64,000 nt of DNA from Streptomyces sp. JH14 (GCF_029428675.1 NZ_JAJNEL010000001.1:3472001-3536000); one strand, 5' to 3'; counted from the stretch's first letter, positions 53,889 to 63,548 are shown. The notes: generated by a model from the sequence alone, not told the origin. A program made the numbers and translations.

Positions 53889-54488
53889 CTAGAAGGGAGG
53901 CTCGTCCGAGTAGCCGCCACCAGAACCGCCGGAGCCGCCGGAGCTTCCGCCCCAACCGCCTCCGCCACCCTGCTGGCCACCGGCCGGCGCGCTGGTGGCC
54001 CACGGGTCGTCGGCGGGAGCACCGCCGCCACCCTGCTGGCCGCCGCCACCGGGACCGCCGCCCCAGTTGCCGCCGCCCTGCTGGCCGCCGCCGTAACCAC
54101 CCTGGCCGCCCTGGCCACCGCGACCGGTGGTCTTGGTGACCTTGGCCGTGGCGCTCTTGAGGCTGGGGCCGACTTCCTCGACGTCCAGCTCGTAGACCGT
54201 GCGCTTCACGCCCTCGCGGTCTTCGTACGACCGCTGCTTCAGCCGGCCCTGCACGACGACGCGCATGCCTCGCTGGAGCGACTCGGCGACGTTCTCCGCC
54301 GCCTGACGCCAGACCGAGCAGGTGAGGAACAGGCCTTCGCCGTCCTTCCACTCATTGGTCTGCCGGTCGAAGATGCGGGGAGTGGACGCGACACGGAACT
54401 TCGCGACCGCCGCACCGGACGGGGTGAAGCGCAGCTCGGGGTCGTCGACGAGATTGCCGACGACCGTGATGACGGTCTCGCCTGCCAT
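53889..54488 (-). CDS. ssb: single-stranded DNA-binding protein
   Basis: 199 aa. The N-terminal OB fold (residues about 1-115) begins [26 protein letters not shown] glycine- and glutamine-rich linker covers about 120-190 (repeats of GGGQQGGGG type), and the acidic partner-binding tip ends in DEPPF. It protects ssDNA and recruits replication and repair proteins. Encoded between rpsF and rpsR, the standard arrangement. Confidence 0.97.
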   Translation of the reverse strand: MAGETVITVVGNLVDDPELRFTPSGAAVAKFRVASTPRIFDRQTNEWKDGEGLFLTCSVWRQAAENVAESLQRGMRVVVQGRLKQRSYEDREGVKRTVYELDVEEVGPSLKSATAKVTKTTGRGGQGGQGGYGGGQQGGGNWGGGPGGGGQQGGGGAPADDPWATSAPAGGQQGGGGGWGGSSGGSGGSGGGYSDEPPF

Positions 54489-54562
54489 GGGTGAACCTCT
54501 CGGCGGGGATTGCTTCTGGCTGCTTGCTGCTACTCGAACCCGATGACCGCTGAGCTAGATAC

Positions 54563-54853
54563 TCAGTGGATCTCGGGACGGAGGACCTTGGTCCGGAGGA
54601 CCGACTCGTTCAGGTTCATCTGGCGGTCGAGCTCCTTGACGACCGCAGGCTCGGCCTGCAGGTCGATGACCGAGTAGATGCCCTCGGGCTTCTTCTTGAT
54701 CTCGTAAGCGAGACGACGACGGCCCCAGGTGTCGACCTTCTCAACCTTTCCGTTGCCCTCACGGACGACGGAGAGGAAGTTCTCGATCAGCGGGGAGACA
54801 GCGCGCTCCTCGAGATCGGGGTCGAGGATGACCATCACCTCGTAGTGACGCAT
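54563..54853 (-). CDS. rpsF: 30S ribosomal protein S6
   Basis: 96 aa. [19 protein letters not shown] at the start, then [32 protein letters not shown], all S6 hallmarks. ATG at 54853 with a consensus AAAGGAGGT 9 nt upstream. First gene of the operon. A hairpin in the leader may let S6:S18 act on their own message. Confidence 0.97.
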   Translation of the reverse strand: MRHYEVMVILDPDLEERAVSPLIENFLSVVREGNGKVEKVDTWGRRRLAYEIKKKPEGIYSVIDLQAEPAVVKELDRQMNLNESVLRTKVLRPEIH

Positions 54854-54881
54854 GTGGAACCCACCTCCTTTGGACTCAGCG

Positions 54882-54900
54882 GCCACGGTCGTTCCGTGGC
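54882..54900 (-). promoter_or_regulatory. hairpin in the rpsF leader
   Basis: GCCACGG (54882-54888) and CCGTGGC (54894-54900) flank TCGTT, 29 bp upstream of the rpsF start. Bacterial rpsF leaders often contain an S6:S18-binding motif with a CCG box; the relation of this hairpin to that motif is inferred. Confidence 0.35.
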
Positions 54901-55131
54901 AGGAGGGTCGTGATGCGTAAAGCAACAGTGTCTCCGAGTAAAACAGCCACCACTGACAACGCCCTCCGTCAAGAGGGGCTGATGTGCTGGCCTGGGCAGA
55001 CACCGGTGCAGACGTTACAGAGTACCCGCACACCGGCTTCCGGTTGAAATCCGGTGCTCAGGAGACGCAATCTGTACACATCGGGTGTGAGCGGCGCCAC
55101 GATGCGCCGCCTTTCGGCCAGGAGGTTCTCC

Positions 55132-55446
55132 ATGGCACAGACAATGCGTTCCCGCCCTCCCGTTTCCCTGCTGGCCACGGACGGCAGGTCCCATCCGCTC
55201 CAGGACACCCTGGTGGCAGTGACCGTGGCTCTCGGCGCTCTCGCCTTCGTGACCGCGATGTTCGCCAATCTGCATCTGATCAGTTCGTGGGCCGGACTCG
55301 TCGGGATCCTGACGGGGGCATACGGGCAGTACATCTCGGTGACCACGCGGGAGCGGTTCCCGCTGATCCTCGGTATGGGCGCTTCCGCCATCGGATTCTT
55401 CCTGGGCATGGCCCACGGCGGCCTCTTCGGCGGCGTGGTCGGCTGA
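55132..55446 (+). CDS. small membrane protein of unknown function
   Basis: 104 aa from the ATG at 55132 with AGGAGG 7 nt upstream. Three hydrophobic segments: residues about 27-45, 52-66 and 75-95. Motifs: VSLLATDGRSHPLQDT and AYGQYISVTTRERFPLILGMGASAIGFFLGMAHGG. I recognise it as a conserved Streptomyces protein near rpsF without known function. Confidence 0.82.
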   Translation: MAQTMRSRPPVSLLATDGRSHPLQDTLVAVTVALGALAFVTAMFANLHLISSWAGLVGILTGAYGQYISVTTRERFPLILGMGASAIGFFLGMAHGGLFGGVVG

Positions 55447-55654
55447 CCCGGGCGCGGACCCCGCTGGAACACGGGAACCCGGTACAGGCCCCCGTCCACG
55501 GGGCCGTGCGGGTCCCCGTAGGGCTGGCCACCGGTCCCACAGGAACGGCAAGGTCCCATAGGGCCAGACGGCGCGCTTCCCGGTCACAGTAGGCTTCGGC
55601 GCGAGAGCCGGAGCCCCTGACCGATGGGGACACACCTGCCGAGGAGCGCCCCGC

Positions 55655-56773
55655 ATGAGCCTGACCCTGAGGACCATCAGCCGAGAGCAGCATCTGGCGT
55701 ACATCCAGAGTCTGCCCGCGGCCAGTCACATGCAGGTCCCGGCGTGGGCGGATGTGAAGGCCGAGTGGCGCTCGGAGAACCTGGGCTGGTTCGACAAGGA
55801 CGGTCAGCTGGTCGGCGCCGGCCTGGTGCTGTACCGGCAGTTGCCCAAGATCAAGCGGTATCTCGCGTATCTGCCCGAGGGCCCGGTCATCAACTGGTAC
55901 GCCCCGAACCTCAACGACTGGCTGCAGCCGATGCTGGCGCATCTCAAGCAGCAGGGCGCCTTCTCCGTGAAGATGGGTCCGCCGGTCGTCATCCGACGCT
56001 GGGACGCGGCCGCCATCAAGTCCGGCATCCAGGACCCGGATGTGAAGCGCCTGCGCGACGTCGAAGCCACCCACATCGAGCCGCGCGCCTTCGAAGTCGC
56101 GGACCGGCTGCGGAAGATGGGCTGGCAGCAGGGCGAGGACGGCGGCGCCGGATTCGGCGACGTGCAGCCGCGCTACATCTTCCAGGTGCCACTGGCCAAT
56201 CGTTCGCTCGAAGACGTCCACAAGGGCTTCAACCAGCTGTGGCGGCGCAATATCAAGAAGGCCGAGAAGGCCGGCGTCGAGGTCGTGCAGGGCAGCTACG
56301 AGGATCTGGCCGAATGGCAGCGCCTGTACGAGATCACCGCGGAGCGGGACCACTTCCGGCCGCGCCCGCTGGGCTACTTCCAGCGCATGTGGACGGCCCT
56401 CAACAACGAGGACCGCAATCGGATGCGGCTCTACTTCGCCCGGCACGAGGGTGAGAATGTCGCGGCCGCGACCATGCTGATCGTCGGCGGCCACGTCTGG
56501 TACTCGTACGGTGCGTCCGCCAACCACAAGCGCGAGGTCCGGCCCTCGAACGCGATGCAGTGGCGGATGCTGCGCGATGCGTACGCCATGGGCGCCACCG
56601 TCTACGACCTGCGGGGCATCTCCGATTCGCTGGACGAGACCGACCACCTCTTCGGCCTGATCCAGTTCAAGGTCGGCACCGGCGGGCAGGCGGCCGAATA
56701 CCTCGGCGAGTGGGACTTCCCGCTCAACAAGCTTCTGCACAAGGCGCTCGACATTTATATGTCGCGCCGCTGA
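55655..56773 (+). CDS. femX: FemABX-type peptidoglycan aminoacyltransferase
   Basis: 372 aa. Two GNAT-like halves of the Fem family: N-half residues about 1-160, C-half about 170-370. Signatures: LPEGPVINWYAP about residue 72, LWRRNIKKAEKAGV (about 200), and YDLRGISDSLDETDHLFGLIQFKVGTGGQAAEYLGEWDFPLN. Enzymes of this type add Gly to lipid II or murein from Gly-tRNA, and Streptomyces murein has a Gly bridge. The gene precedes an alanine-racemase-like gene by 154 bp. Confidence 0.93.
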   Translation: MSLTLRTISREQHLAYIQSLPAASHMQVPAWADVKAEWRSENLGWFDKDGQLVGAGLVLYRQLPKIKRYLAYLPEGPVINWYAPNLNDWLQPMLAHLKQQGAFSVKMGPPVVIRRWDAAAIKSGIQDPDVKRLRDVEATHIEPRAFEVADRLRKMGWQQGEDGGAGFGDVQPRYIFQVPLANRSLEDVHKGFNQLWRRNIKKAEKAGVEVVQGSYEDLAEWQRLYEITAERDHFRPRPLGYFQRMWTALNNEDRNRMRLYFARHEGENVAAATMLIVGGHVWYSYGASANHKREVRPSNAMQWRMLRDAYAMGATVYDLRGISDSLDETDHLFGLIQFKVGTGGQAAEYLGEWDFPLNKLLHKALDIYMSRR

Positions 56774-56927
56774 CGAAACCGGCTTCATTCGCTTCAATAG
56801 GCGCACCAACAGGATTAACAGGCGCTTCAGCAGGCACGTCGGCAGGCAGGCCGACACGCTCAGGCACTTCATCAAGCTCCGCATACCTCTGATACACCGC
56901 AGCCACCAGAAAGGTTCCGGACCGGCC

Positions 56928-57959
56928 ATGGCGCTCTCCCTCTACGTCGACACCGCGCGCTGGCGGGCGCACCAGAAATCCGTACTCGACCAGTTCCCCG
57001 GACTCGTACCGGTCTGCAAGGGCAACGGATACGGCTTCGGTCACGAGCGGCTCGCAGACGAGGCGATCCGCTTCGGATCGGACACGTTGGCCGTCGGCAC
57101 CACCTATGAGGCGGCTCGGATAAAGGACTGGTTCAGCGGCGATCTGCTGGTGCTCACCCCGTTCCGGCGGGGCGAGGAGCCGGTGCCGCTGCCCGACCGC
57201 GTCATCCGGTCCGTCTCCTCCGTGGACGGTGTGCACGCACTCGTGGGGGCCCGGGTCGTCATCGAGTGCATGAGCTCGATGAAGCGTCACGGCGTCAAGG
57301 AGGAGGAGCTGGGGCAGCTGCACGCCGCCATCGAGGACGTGCGCCTCGAAGGTTTCGCCCTGCACCTGCCGCTGGACCGCACGGACGGCTCGGATGCGGT
57401 CGAGGAGGTCATCGGCTGGATGGACCGCCTGCGGGCGGCCCGGCTGCCGTTGCACACCATGTTCGTCAGTCATCTGCGCGCCGAGGAGCTGGCCCGGCTG
57501 CAGCAGCAGTTCCCGCAGACCCGCTTCCGCGCCCGCATCGGCACGCGGCTGTGGCTCGGCGACCACGACGCGACGGAGTACCGGGGTTCTGTCCTCGACG
57601 TCACGCGCGTCGCCAAGGGCGACCGGTTCGGCTACCGGCAGCAGAGGGCCGCTTCCGACGGCTGGCTGGTGGTCGTCGCCGGCGGTACGTCGCACGGCGT
57701 GGGCCTGGAGGCCCCGAAGGCCCTGCATGGCGTGATGCCGCGGGCCAAGGGCGTCGCCCGCGCGGGGCTGGCCACGGTCAACCGCAACCTGTCGCCGTTC
57801 GTCTGGGCGGGCAAGCAGCGCTGGTTCGCCGAGCCGCCGCACATGCAGGTGTCGATCCTGTTCGTGCCCGCGGACGCGCCGGAACCGAAGGTCGGCGACG
57901 AGCTCGTCGCCCATCTGCGCCACACGACCACCCAGTTCGACCGTCTCGTCGACTGCTGA
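56928..57959 (+). CDS. alanine racemase-like PLP protein (diverged)
   Basis: 343 aa. The N-terminal segment VPVCKGNGYGFGHERLADEA carries a Lys at the PLP position but reads KGNGYGFG rather than the canonical KANAYGHG. The barrel is otherwise similar (residues about 1-230). The C-terminal part lacks the usual GYGDGY-type catalytic Tyr motif and the GRVSMDQ motif; GTSHGVGLEAP and PPHMQVSILFVPADAPE stand at these places. It follows femX, suggesting a murein role. It is not certain that it racemises alanine. Confidence 0.8.
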   Translation: MALSLYVDTARWRAHQKSVLDQFPGLVPVCKGNGYGFGHERLADEAIRFGSDTLAVGTTYEAARIKDWFSGDLLVLTPFRRGEEPVPLPDRVIRSVSSVDGVHALVGARVVIECMSSMKRHGVKEEELGQLHAAIEDVRLEGFALHLPLDRTDGSDAVEEVIGWMDRLRAARLPLHTMFVSHLRAEELARLQQQFPQTRFRARIGTRLWLGDHDATEYRGSVLDVTRVAKGDRFGYRQQRAASDGWLVVVAGGTSHGVGLEAPKALHGVMPRAKGVARAGLATVNRNLSPFVWAGKQRWFAEPPHMQVSILFVPADAPEPKVGDELVAHLRHTTTQFDRLVDC

Positions 57960-57993
57960 GGCGCTGGGCCGACCCAGAGAACGAAGTAGGGGC

Positions 57994-58035
57994 CAGGGCC
58001 TCGCCGGGGGCTCGCAGCCGTCCGGTGAGGCCCTG
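57994..58035. terminator. bidirectional hairpin terminator
   Basis: CAGGGCCTCGCCGG (57994-58007) pairs with CCGGTGAGGCCCTG (58022-58035), a 14-bp stem with one G-U pair. It lies between the convergent racemase-like and glycosyltransferase genes. Confidence 0.82.
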
Positions 58036-58036
58036 C

Positions 58037-59533
58037 TCAGTCTCCGGCCGGTTCGCGTGCCGTGCCCCACTCCACCCGCGGTCCCTCGGCCGCGGGCGCC
58101 GCGTGCCGCGGCCGGTGCGCCGCCGCACGCCCCACCACGAAGACGTCCTCGGCCCCGTCGAGCACCCCGCCCGACGGGTCGTCCGACCCGTCGCTGCGTA
58201 CGACGTCCCGCTCCGGCATCAGGATGTCCCGTACAACGACGGCGCAGAGGTAGAGCGTGCCCAGCAGATGCACGGCGATCGCCAGCTGGTAGCCCTCCGT
58301 CGGCAGCCCCTGGTGCTTGTCCCCGCTCGTCGTGTACGCGAGGTACATCCAGATCCCCAGGTAGTACATGACCTCGCACGCCTGCCAGATGAGGAAGTCC
58401 CGCCAGCGCGGCCTCGCCAGTGCTGCCAGGGGGATCAGCCACAGAACGTACTGCGGTGAATAGACCTTGTTGGTGAGGATGAACGCCGCGACGACGAGGA
58501 AGGCGAGCTGGGCGAAGCGCGGCCGGCGCGGGGCCGCCAGCGTCAGCGCGCCGATACCCGCGCACAACAGGATGGTCAGCAGCAGCGAGATGTTGTTCAC
58601 GGTGTCGACCGAGATGGAGATGCCGGCACGCTGCGCAATGATCAGCCAGAACGAACCGAAGTCGAGCGGCCGGTCGTGGCTGAACGTGTAGAACTTCTTC
58701 CACCCCTCGGGCGCGAACACCATTACCGGCAGGTTCACCGCCAGCCAGGACGCGGCCGCGCCGAGCGTCGCCACAAAGAACTCGCGCCATTTGCCCGCCC
58801 GCCAGCAGAGCACGAAGACCGGCCCCAGCAGGAAGACGGGATAGAGCTTGGCGGCCGTGGCGAGGCCGATGAGGATGCCGAACGCCAGCGTCCGCTGCCG
58901 GGACCACATGAGCATCCCCGCAGCCGTCAGAGCGACGGCCAGCAGGTCCCAGTTGATCGTGGCGGTGAGCGCGAACGCGGGCGCCAGGGCGACCAGCAGC
59001 CCGTCCCACGGACGGCGCCGGTGCGTGCGGGCGACACACACGGCCATGACCGCAGCGCAGATCATGAGCATGCCCGCGTTGACCATCCAGTACATCTGCT
59101 CGCGGTGCTGCATGGAACCGCCGGGCGTCAGCCAGGACGCGACCTGCATGAACACACCCGTCAGCACGGGGTACTCGAGGTACTGCATGTCGCCGCTCAG
59201 GCGGTCGAAGTACGGCACAAGGCCGTCGGCGAAGCCGCGCCCGACGAAGAGATGCGGAATGTCGGAGTAGCAGGCGTGCGTGTACTGCGAGCTGGCACCC
59301 CTGAACCACGCCCAGTTGTAGCAAGGCGCCTTCTGCACCATGCCGAGCGCGAACATCCCGATCGCCACCAGCGCGACGACGCGCACCGGTGTGAGCGGGC
59401 CGGTACCGAGCCGCGCCCAGCGCCCCGACCGCCCGCCGATCAGCTCGCTGCCGGCCGCGGCGATCTCGTCCCGCTGCGTGGGCCTCACGACGGGCCGTTC
59501 GTGGTGCACGCTCGTGTCTTCTGCGCTTGGCAT
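58037..59533 (-). CDS. GT87-type membrane glycosyltransferase
   Basis: 498 aa from the ATG at 59533, preceded by AGGATG; an ATG three codons earlier is possible. About 10-12 membrane segments. N-terminal extracytoplasmic loop with PYFDRLSGDMQYLEYPVLTGVF, including the acidic residues typical of polyprenyl-mannose-using transferases (GT-C fold). It probably moves mannose or another sugar from a polyprenyl carrier to protein or lipid outside the membrane. Acceptor unknown. Tail-to-tail with the racemase-like gene and head after the PBP terminator. Confidence 0.87.
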   Translation of the reverse strand: MPSAEDTSVHHERPVVRPTQRDEIAAAGSELIGGRSGRWARLGTGPLTPVRVVALVAIGMFALGMVQKAPCYNWAWFRGASSQYTHACYSDIPHLFVGRGFADGLVPYFDRLSGDMQYLEYPVLTGVFMQVASWLTPGGSMQHREQMYWMVNAGMLMICAAVMAVCVARTHRRRPWDGLLVALAPAFALTATINWDLLAVALTAAGMLMWSRQRTLAFGILIGLATAAKLYPVFLLGPVFVLCWRAGKWREFFVATLGAAASWLAVNLPVMVFAPEGWKKFYTFSHDRPLDFGSFWLIIAQRAGISISVDTVNNISLLLTILLCAGIGALTLAAPRRPRFAQLAFLVVAAFILTNKVYSPQYVLWLIPLAALARPRWRDFLIWQACEVMYYLGIWMYLAYTTSGDKHQGLPTEGYQLAIAVHLLGTLYLCAVVVRDILMPERDVVRSDGSDDPSGGVLDGAEDVFVVGRAAAHRPRHAAPAAEGPRVEWGTAREPAGD

Positions 59534-59568
59534 GCCGCACATCCTGCCGTACGGGACTGTGGAAACGG

Positions 59569-59604
59569 CGAGGGCCGCCGCACCGAGTGGTGCGACGGCC
59601 CTCG
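59569..59604 (-). terminator. hairpin terminator of the PBP gene
   Basis: CGAGGGCCG-c-CGCACC (59569-59584) pairs with GGTGCG-a-CGGCCCTCG (59589-59604), one mismatch, loop GAGT. It lies 64 bp after the PBP stop codon. Confidence 0.82.
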
Positions 59605-59668
59605 AGAGGTCGTTCTCCGGCTGCTCTTCGTCGGCGTGCCGCCGACCGGAGCGCCTGCCGGCCGGACG

Positions 59669-62395
59669 CTATCCGACCGGGCCCCCGAAGAAGTTTCCGC
59701 CCCCGTTTCCGTTCCCGTTCCCGTTGCCTCCCACAGTGTCCCCTGGCGAGGATGTCGGGTCTGTCGAGGGTTGGGTCGTGCCTCCCGTGCCGCCGTCGGT
59801 CGTTCCGGTGTTGCCGCCCGTGTTGGTGCCGCCGTTGTTGTTCTGGCAGTTCCAGTCCCACGCCCCGCAGCTGTCGCTCGGGCCGGGCTTCGGGACATCG
59901 GGAGTCCTCGAAGGCTTCGACGACGGCGTGCTGGAAGGGGTGTCCGAAGGCACGACGCTCGGCGTCGGGGAGGGGCTCTTCGCGCCACCGCCGTAGAGCG
60001 TCTCACCCCAGGGCTGCGGCTTCGGGAAGCTCACGGCCTGCGTCCCTTGCAGCGCGTCGATCATGTAGTCGTGCCAGATCTGGGCCGGGAACGAGGCACC
60101 GTGGATGGTCCTCTCGCCGCCTGTCCCGTACATCTCCTCGAACCCACGGTCCTTGTGCTTCTCGTTGTCGTCCAGCCGGTACATGCTGATGGCCGTCGAG
60201 AGCTGCGGGGTGTAGCCCACGAACCAGGCGGACTTGTTCTGGTCGGTGGTACCCGTCTTGCCCGCCACGTCCCGGCCGGGGAGCCGGGCAGGCGTGCCTG
60301 TTCCCTTCTCCACGACATTCTTCAGAACGTCGGTGACGTTGTCGGCGATCACGGGATCGAAGGCCCGCTTGTTCACCTTCTTGTGCTGATAGATGACCTC
60401 GCCACGCTGCTTGACCTCGCTGACCGAGTACGGGTCGTGCTGCATACCGCTGGTGGCGAAGGTGCCGTACGCCCCCGCCATGCGGATCGCGCTCGGCTGG
60501 GACGTTCCGATGGAGAACGACGGAACGTTCGAGTCCGCCATGTACTTGTCGTCACGCAGACCCGCCGCGACGGCGACGTCCTTCACCTTGTCGGTGCCGA
60601 CGTCCATACCGAGCTGCACGTAGGGCGAGTTGGCGGACCACTGCATGGCCTCACGAAGGGTGATGTTTCCCCTCGACTCATGGCCGTCGTTGGACTGCAG
60701 CCACTCCTTGCCGTTCTCGTCCTCCCACACCTCACCGTTGTATTTCTTGATCTTCAGCATGTCGTTGGCGTTGTAGATGCTCTTGGGCGAGACCTTCTCG
60801 CGCTCCGACTCACCCTGGTCCGGGCCGAGATCCGGGTCTCGCTTGCCGTACTCCATCGCGGCCGCCAGCACGAACGGCTTGAAGGTCGAACCGACCTGTG
60901 CGCCCGTGGTGTCGGCGTTGTTGGTGTAGTGCGTCGTCGCGTTCTGACCGCCGTATATCGCGAGGATGGCACCGGTGTTCGGATCCACCGACGCGCCACC
61001 GAACTGGACGTGCGTGTCCGTCAAGGGGCGCTTCTTCGGGTCGATCCTGCTGTCGTAGACCTTCTTCACCGCGGCGTTGAGCTTCTCGACCTTCTTCTTG
61101 TCGAAGGTGGTGTGGATCTCGAAACCGCCCTGGGCGAGCTTGTCCGCGGTGATGCCCCGGTCGTTGTTGTTGAGGAAGTTCGACTTGGCGAGGTCCACCA
61201 GATAACCGATCTGTCCGCCCAGCTGGGCGTTCTTCTTCGGCGCGTCCGGCATGGGGAACGTCTTGTACTTGGCGAGGTCCGAAGCGTCCAGCCGGCCGTC
61301 CTTCACCTCTTCCTCGAGGATCCACTTCCAGCGCTTCTTCGCCCGGTCCAGGTTCTTCGCCGGCGTGGCCTGTTCGGGATCGATCTCGGGCGCGCCCGCC
61401 GGATCGTAGTAAGTCGCGCCCTTGAGCAGAGTGGCCAGGAAAGCGCACTCGCTCGGGTTCAGCTTCTTCGCGTCCTTGCCGTAGTACGTACGGGCCGCGG
61501 CCTGGATTCCCGATGCACCTCGTCCGTAGTACGAGATGTTGAGGTAGTCGGCCATGATGTCCTTCTTGTCCATCTGCTTGCCGACCTTGAGCGTGATGAA
61601 CAGTTCCTCGAACTTCCGGCTCAGCGTCTGTTCCTGCGAGAGCCGCGAGTTCTTCACGTACTGCTGGGTGATCGTCGAGCCACCCTGGGTCTCGCCGCCC
61701 TTGGCCATGTTGTAGAGGGCCCGGGCGATACCCATGGGGTCGATGCCGCTGTCCGTTTCGAACGACTTGTTCTCCGCCGAGATGACGGCGTTCCGCATGG
61801 CCGCGGGGATCTGCGAGTAATCGATGATCTGACGGTTGGTCTCACCACCCGTCGCGACCATCTGCGTGTTGTCGGCCCAGTAGTAGACGTTGTTCTCCGC
61901 CTTGGCGGCATCCTTCACCTCGGGCGTGGCAACCATCGCGTAGGCCAGCCCGGCAAAGCCCATGAGCAGGCCGAGGAAGGCGATGCACAGACCCGAGAGG
62001 AGCTTCCACGACGGCACCCAGCGCCGCATCCCGTACTTGTCGGCGCGCGGGTAGTCGATGAAGCGCTTCTTGACGGGCCGCTGACTGCCGCGTCCACGGC
62101 CCCGGCCGGGGCCGTCGTACCCGCCGTCGTCACCACCGCGTCGGCGGCCCCCTCCTCCGCCGTAGCCTGCGCCACCTCCCTCGGCGGCCCGCCGCCCGCC
62201 GCCGCGCTGGGCGGCCCTCCTGGCTTCGGCGCGTCCGCCGTACGGACTCTCCGCGCCGTACGAACCGGACGGTGACTCGGAAGTTACTCCGCGTGACGGA
62301 GCTGCGCGGCGTCCTGAGGACTGCTGGGCGGCTCGTCTGGCCGCGGCGCGCCCGCCACCCTGCGGTTGCGGCGTTTTGCGACGGTGCTCGCTCAT
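59669..62395 (-). CDS. class A penicillin-binding protein
   Basis: 908 aa bifunctional murein synthase. A cytoplasmic Gly/Arg-rich extension of about 125 residues precedes one membrane anchor (about 130-155). The GT51 domain has AVISAENKSFETDSGIDPMG (about 205) and GGSTITQQYVKN (about 240). The transpeptidase has the SxxK box STFK in GSTFKPF, SAN in WSANSPYVQLG, and KTGT in GKTGTTDQN. The C-terminal about 80 residues are a Ser/Pro- and Gly-rich tail. Envelope-facing except for the N-terminal extension. Minus strand, divergent to padR. Confidence 0.94.
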   Translation of the reverse strand: MSEHRRKTPQPQGGGRAAARRAAQQSSGRRAAPSRGVTSESPSGSYGAESPYGGRAEARRAAQRGGGRRAAEGGGAGYGGGGGRRRGGDDGGYDGPGRGRGRGSQRPVKKRFIDYPRADKYGMRRWVPSWKLLSGLCIAFLGLLMGFAGLAYAMVATPEVKDAAKAENNVYYWADNTQMVATGGETNRQIIDYSQIPAAMRNAVISAENKSFETDSGIDPMGIARALYNMAKGGETQGGSTITQQYVKNSRLSQEQTLSRKFEELFITLKVGKQMDKKDIMADYLNISYYGRGASGIQAAARTYYGKDAKKLNPSECAFLATLLKGATYYDPAGAPEIDPEQATPAKNLDRAKKRWKWILEEEVKDGRLDASDLAKYKTFPMPDAPKKNAQLGGQIGYLVDLAKSNFLNNNDRGITADKLAQGGFEIHTTFDKKKVEKLNAAVKKVYDSRIDPKKRPLTDTHVQFGGASVDPNTGAILAIYGGQNATTHYTNNADTTGAQVGSTFKPFVLAAAMEYGKRDPDLGPDQGESEREKVSPKSIYNANDMLKIKKYNGEVWEDENGKEWLQSNDGHESRGNITLREAMQWSANSPYVQLGMDVGTDKVKDVAVAAGLRDDKYMADSNVPSFSIGTSQPSAIRMAGAYGTFATSGMQHDPYSVSEVKQRGEVIYQHKKVNKRAFDPVIADNVTDVLKNVVEKGTGTPARLPGRDVAGKTGTTDQNKSAWFVGYTPQLSTAISMYRLDDNEKHKDRGFEEMYGTGGERTIHGASFPAQIWHDYMIDALQGTQAVSFPKPQPWGETLYGGGAKSPSPTPSVVPSDTPSSTPSSKPSRTPDVPKPGPSDSCGAWDWNCQNNNGGTNTGGNTGTTDGGTGGTTQPSTDPTSSPGDTVGGNGNGNGNGGGNFFGGPVG

Positions 62396-62773
62396 CGAAC
62401 GACTACTCCTCGGGCAGGCAAGAGTGCCTGGAAGCGGCAGTTGAGATCCGGTCCCCCCGAATTACGGACCAGCCCTGCGACAGGCTCATCCGCAGCGCAT
62501 CCGGTCGGTCCGCGATGACTGACGCTTGGGCGCGTCACACGGTTCCCGGTGGTCTGCATGCCGCACAGACTACGCACGGTCAAAACCCTCCTAGAGCCGA
62601 AGTTCACCTCAAATCAGGCAAGTCACCTGCTGCGAATTGATGATGTGACGCCGTTCACGATGGCCCCCCTTGTCGCATCGCTCGGAGCGATCTATCGTCA
62701 GGATGTATCGAGTCGATACATCAGCTCGGCATAGGCTCCCTGAGAGCACTCGGAGAAGAAGGAGGAGGCGAAG
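62396..62773. other. divergent promoter region (PBP / padR)
   Basis: 378 bp without a gene that I can support. It contains the padR-side palindrome at 62702-62722. The PBP promoter must lie on the left side. Confidence 0.5.
62702..62722. promoter_or_regulatory. 21-bp perfect palindrome, candidate PadR operator
   Basis: GATGTATCGA (62702-62711), central G, TCGATACATC (62713-62722), 51 bp before the padR start. PadR sites usually have ATGT and ACAT arms separated by about 8-11 bases; here the arms are ATGT and ACAT with 11 bases between. Autoregulation is inferred. Confidence 0.75.
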
Positions 62774-63481
62774 TTGAGCAGACGTTCCGGCATCCTCGAG
62801 TTCGCCGTACTCGGTCTGCTCCGCGAGTCCCCGATGCATGGGTACGAGCTCCGCAAACGCCTCAACACGTCGCTGGGGATCTTCCGCGCCTTCAGCTACG
62901 GCACCCTTTACCCGTGCCTCAAGACGCTGGTCGCCAATGGATGGTTGATCGAGGAGACAGGTAGCTCCGCGGACGACCTTCCACCCGCCGGTGGCCGTCC
63001 TGTCGCCCCCGCTTCGACACTGGCGGGACGCCGCGCCAAGATCGTCTACCGGCTGACGGCAGAAGGTAAGGAGCACTTCGAGGAGTTGCTCTCCCACACC
63101 GGCCCGGACTCCTGGGAGGACGAGCATTTCGCAGCACGTTTCGCCTTCTTCGGGCAGACGGAGCACGAGGTGCGGATGCGCGTGCTGGAAGGCCGCCGCA
63201 GCCGGCTGGAGGAGCGTCTGGAGAAGATGCGCGCCTCTCTGGCACGCACCCGCGAGCGACTCGACGACTACACACTTGAGCTGCAGCGACACGGCATGGA
63301 GTCCGTGGAGCGCGAAGTGCGCTGGCTGAACGAGCTCATCGAGAGCGAGCGATCGGGACGGGATCAGCGACGATCCTCGCCCGAGGGCTCAGCTCCGCAG
63401 AACACAGCAGGAGAGACGGACGGCCTGCCCCGGCACCGGGGCGCTGCCCCGCCGGATCCGTCCGACGACACCGGCAAGTGA
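62774..63481 (+). CDS. PadR family transcriptional regulator
   Basis: 235 aa from a TTG at 62774, preceded by GGAGGAGG. Winged helix: [52 protein letters not shown] is the PadR N-terminal signature. A helical C-terminal domain (residues about 105-195) follows, then a disordered tail of about 40 residues. It lies 67 bp upstream of the inositol-phosphate synthase gene on the same strand, with its own palindromic site upstream. Confidence 0.93.
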   Translation: MSRRSGILEFAVLGLLRESPMHGYELRKRLNTSLGIFRAFSYGTLYPCLKTLVANGWLIEETGSSADDLPPAGGRPVAPASTLAGRRAKIVYRLTAEGKEHFEELLSHTGPDSWEDEHFAARFAFFGQTEHEVRMRVLEGRRSRLEERLEKMRASLARTRERLDDYTLELQRHGMESVEREVRWLNELIESERSGRDQRRSSPEGSAPQNTAGETDGLPRHRGAAPPDPSDDTGK

Positions 63482-63548
63482 AGTCCCAGCAGTTCCGCAG
63501 GGCCTTCATCGGAATCACCGAGAACACTCAACACAGGGAGCAACCGGA

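Noticed and set aside
58676..62275. 1199-codon open frame on the plus strand
   Set aside because: Antisense to the PBP and the start of the GT87 gene; no family features.
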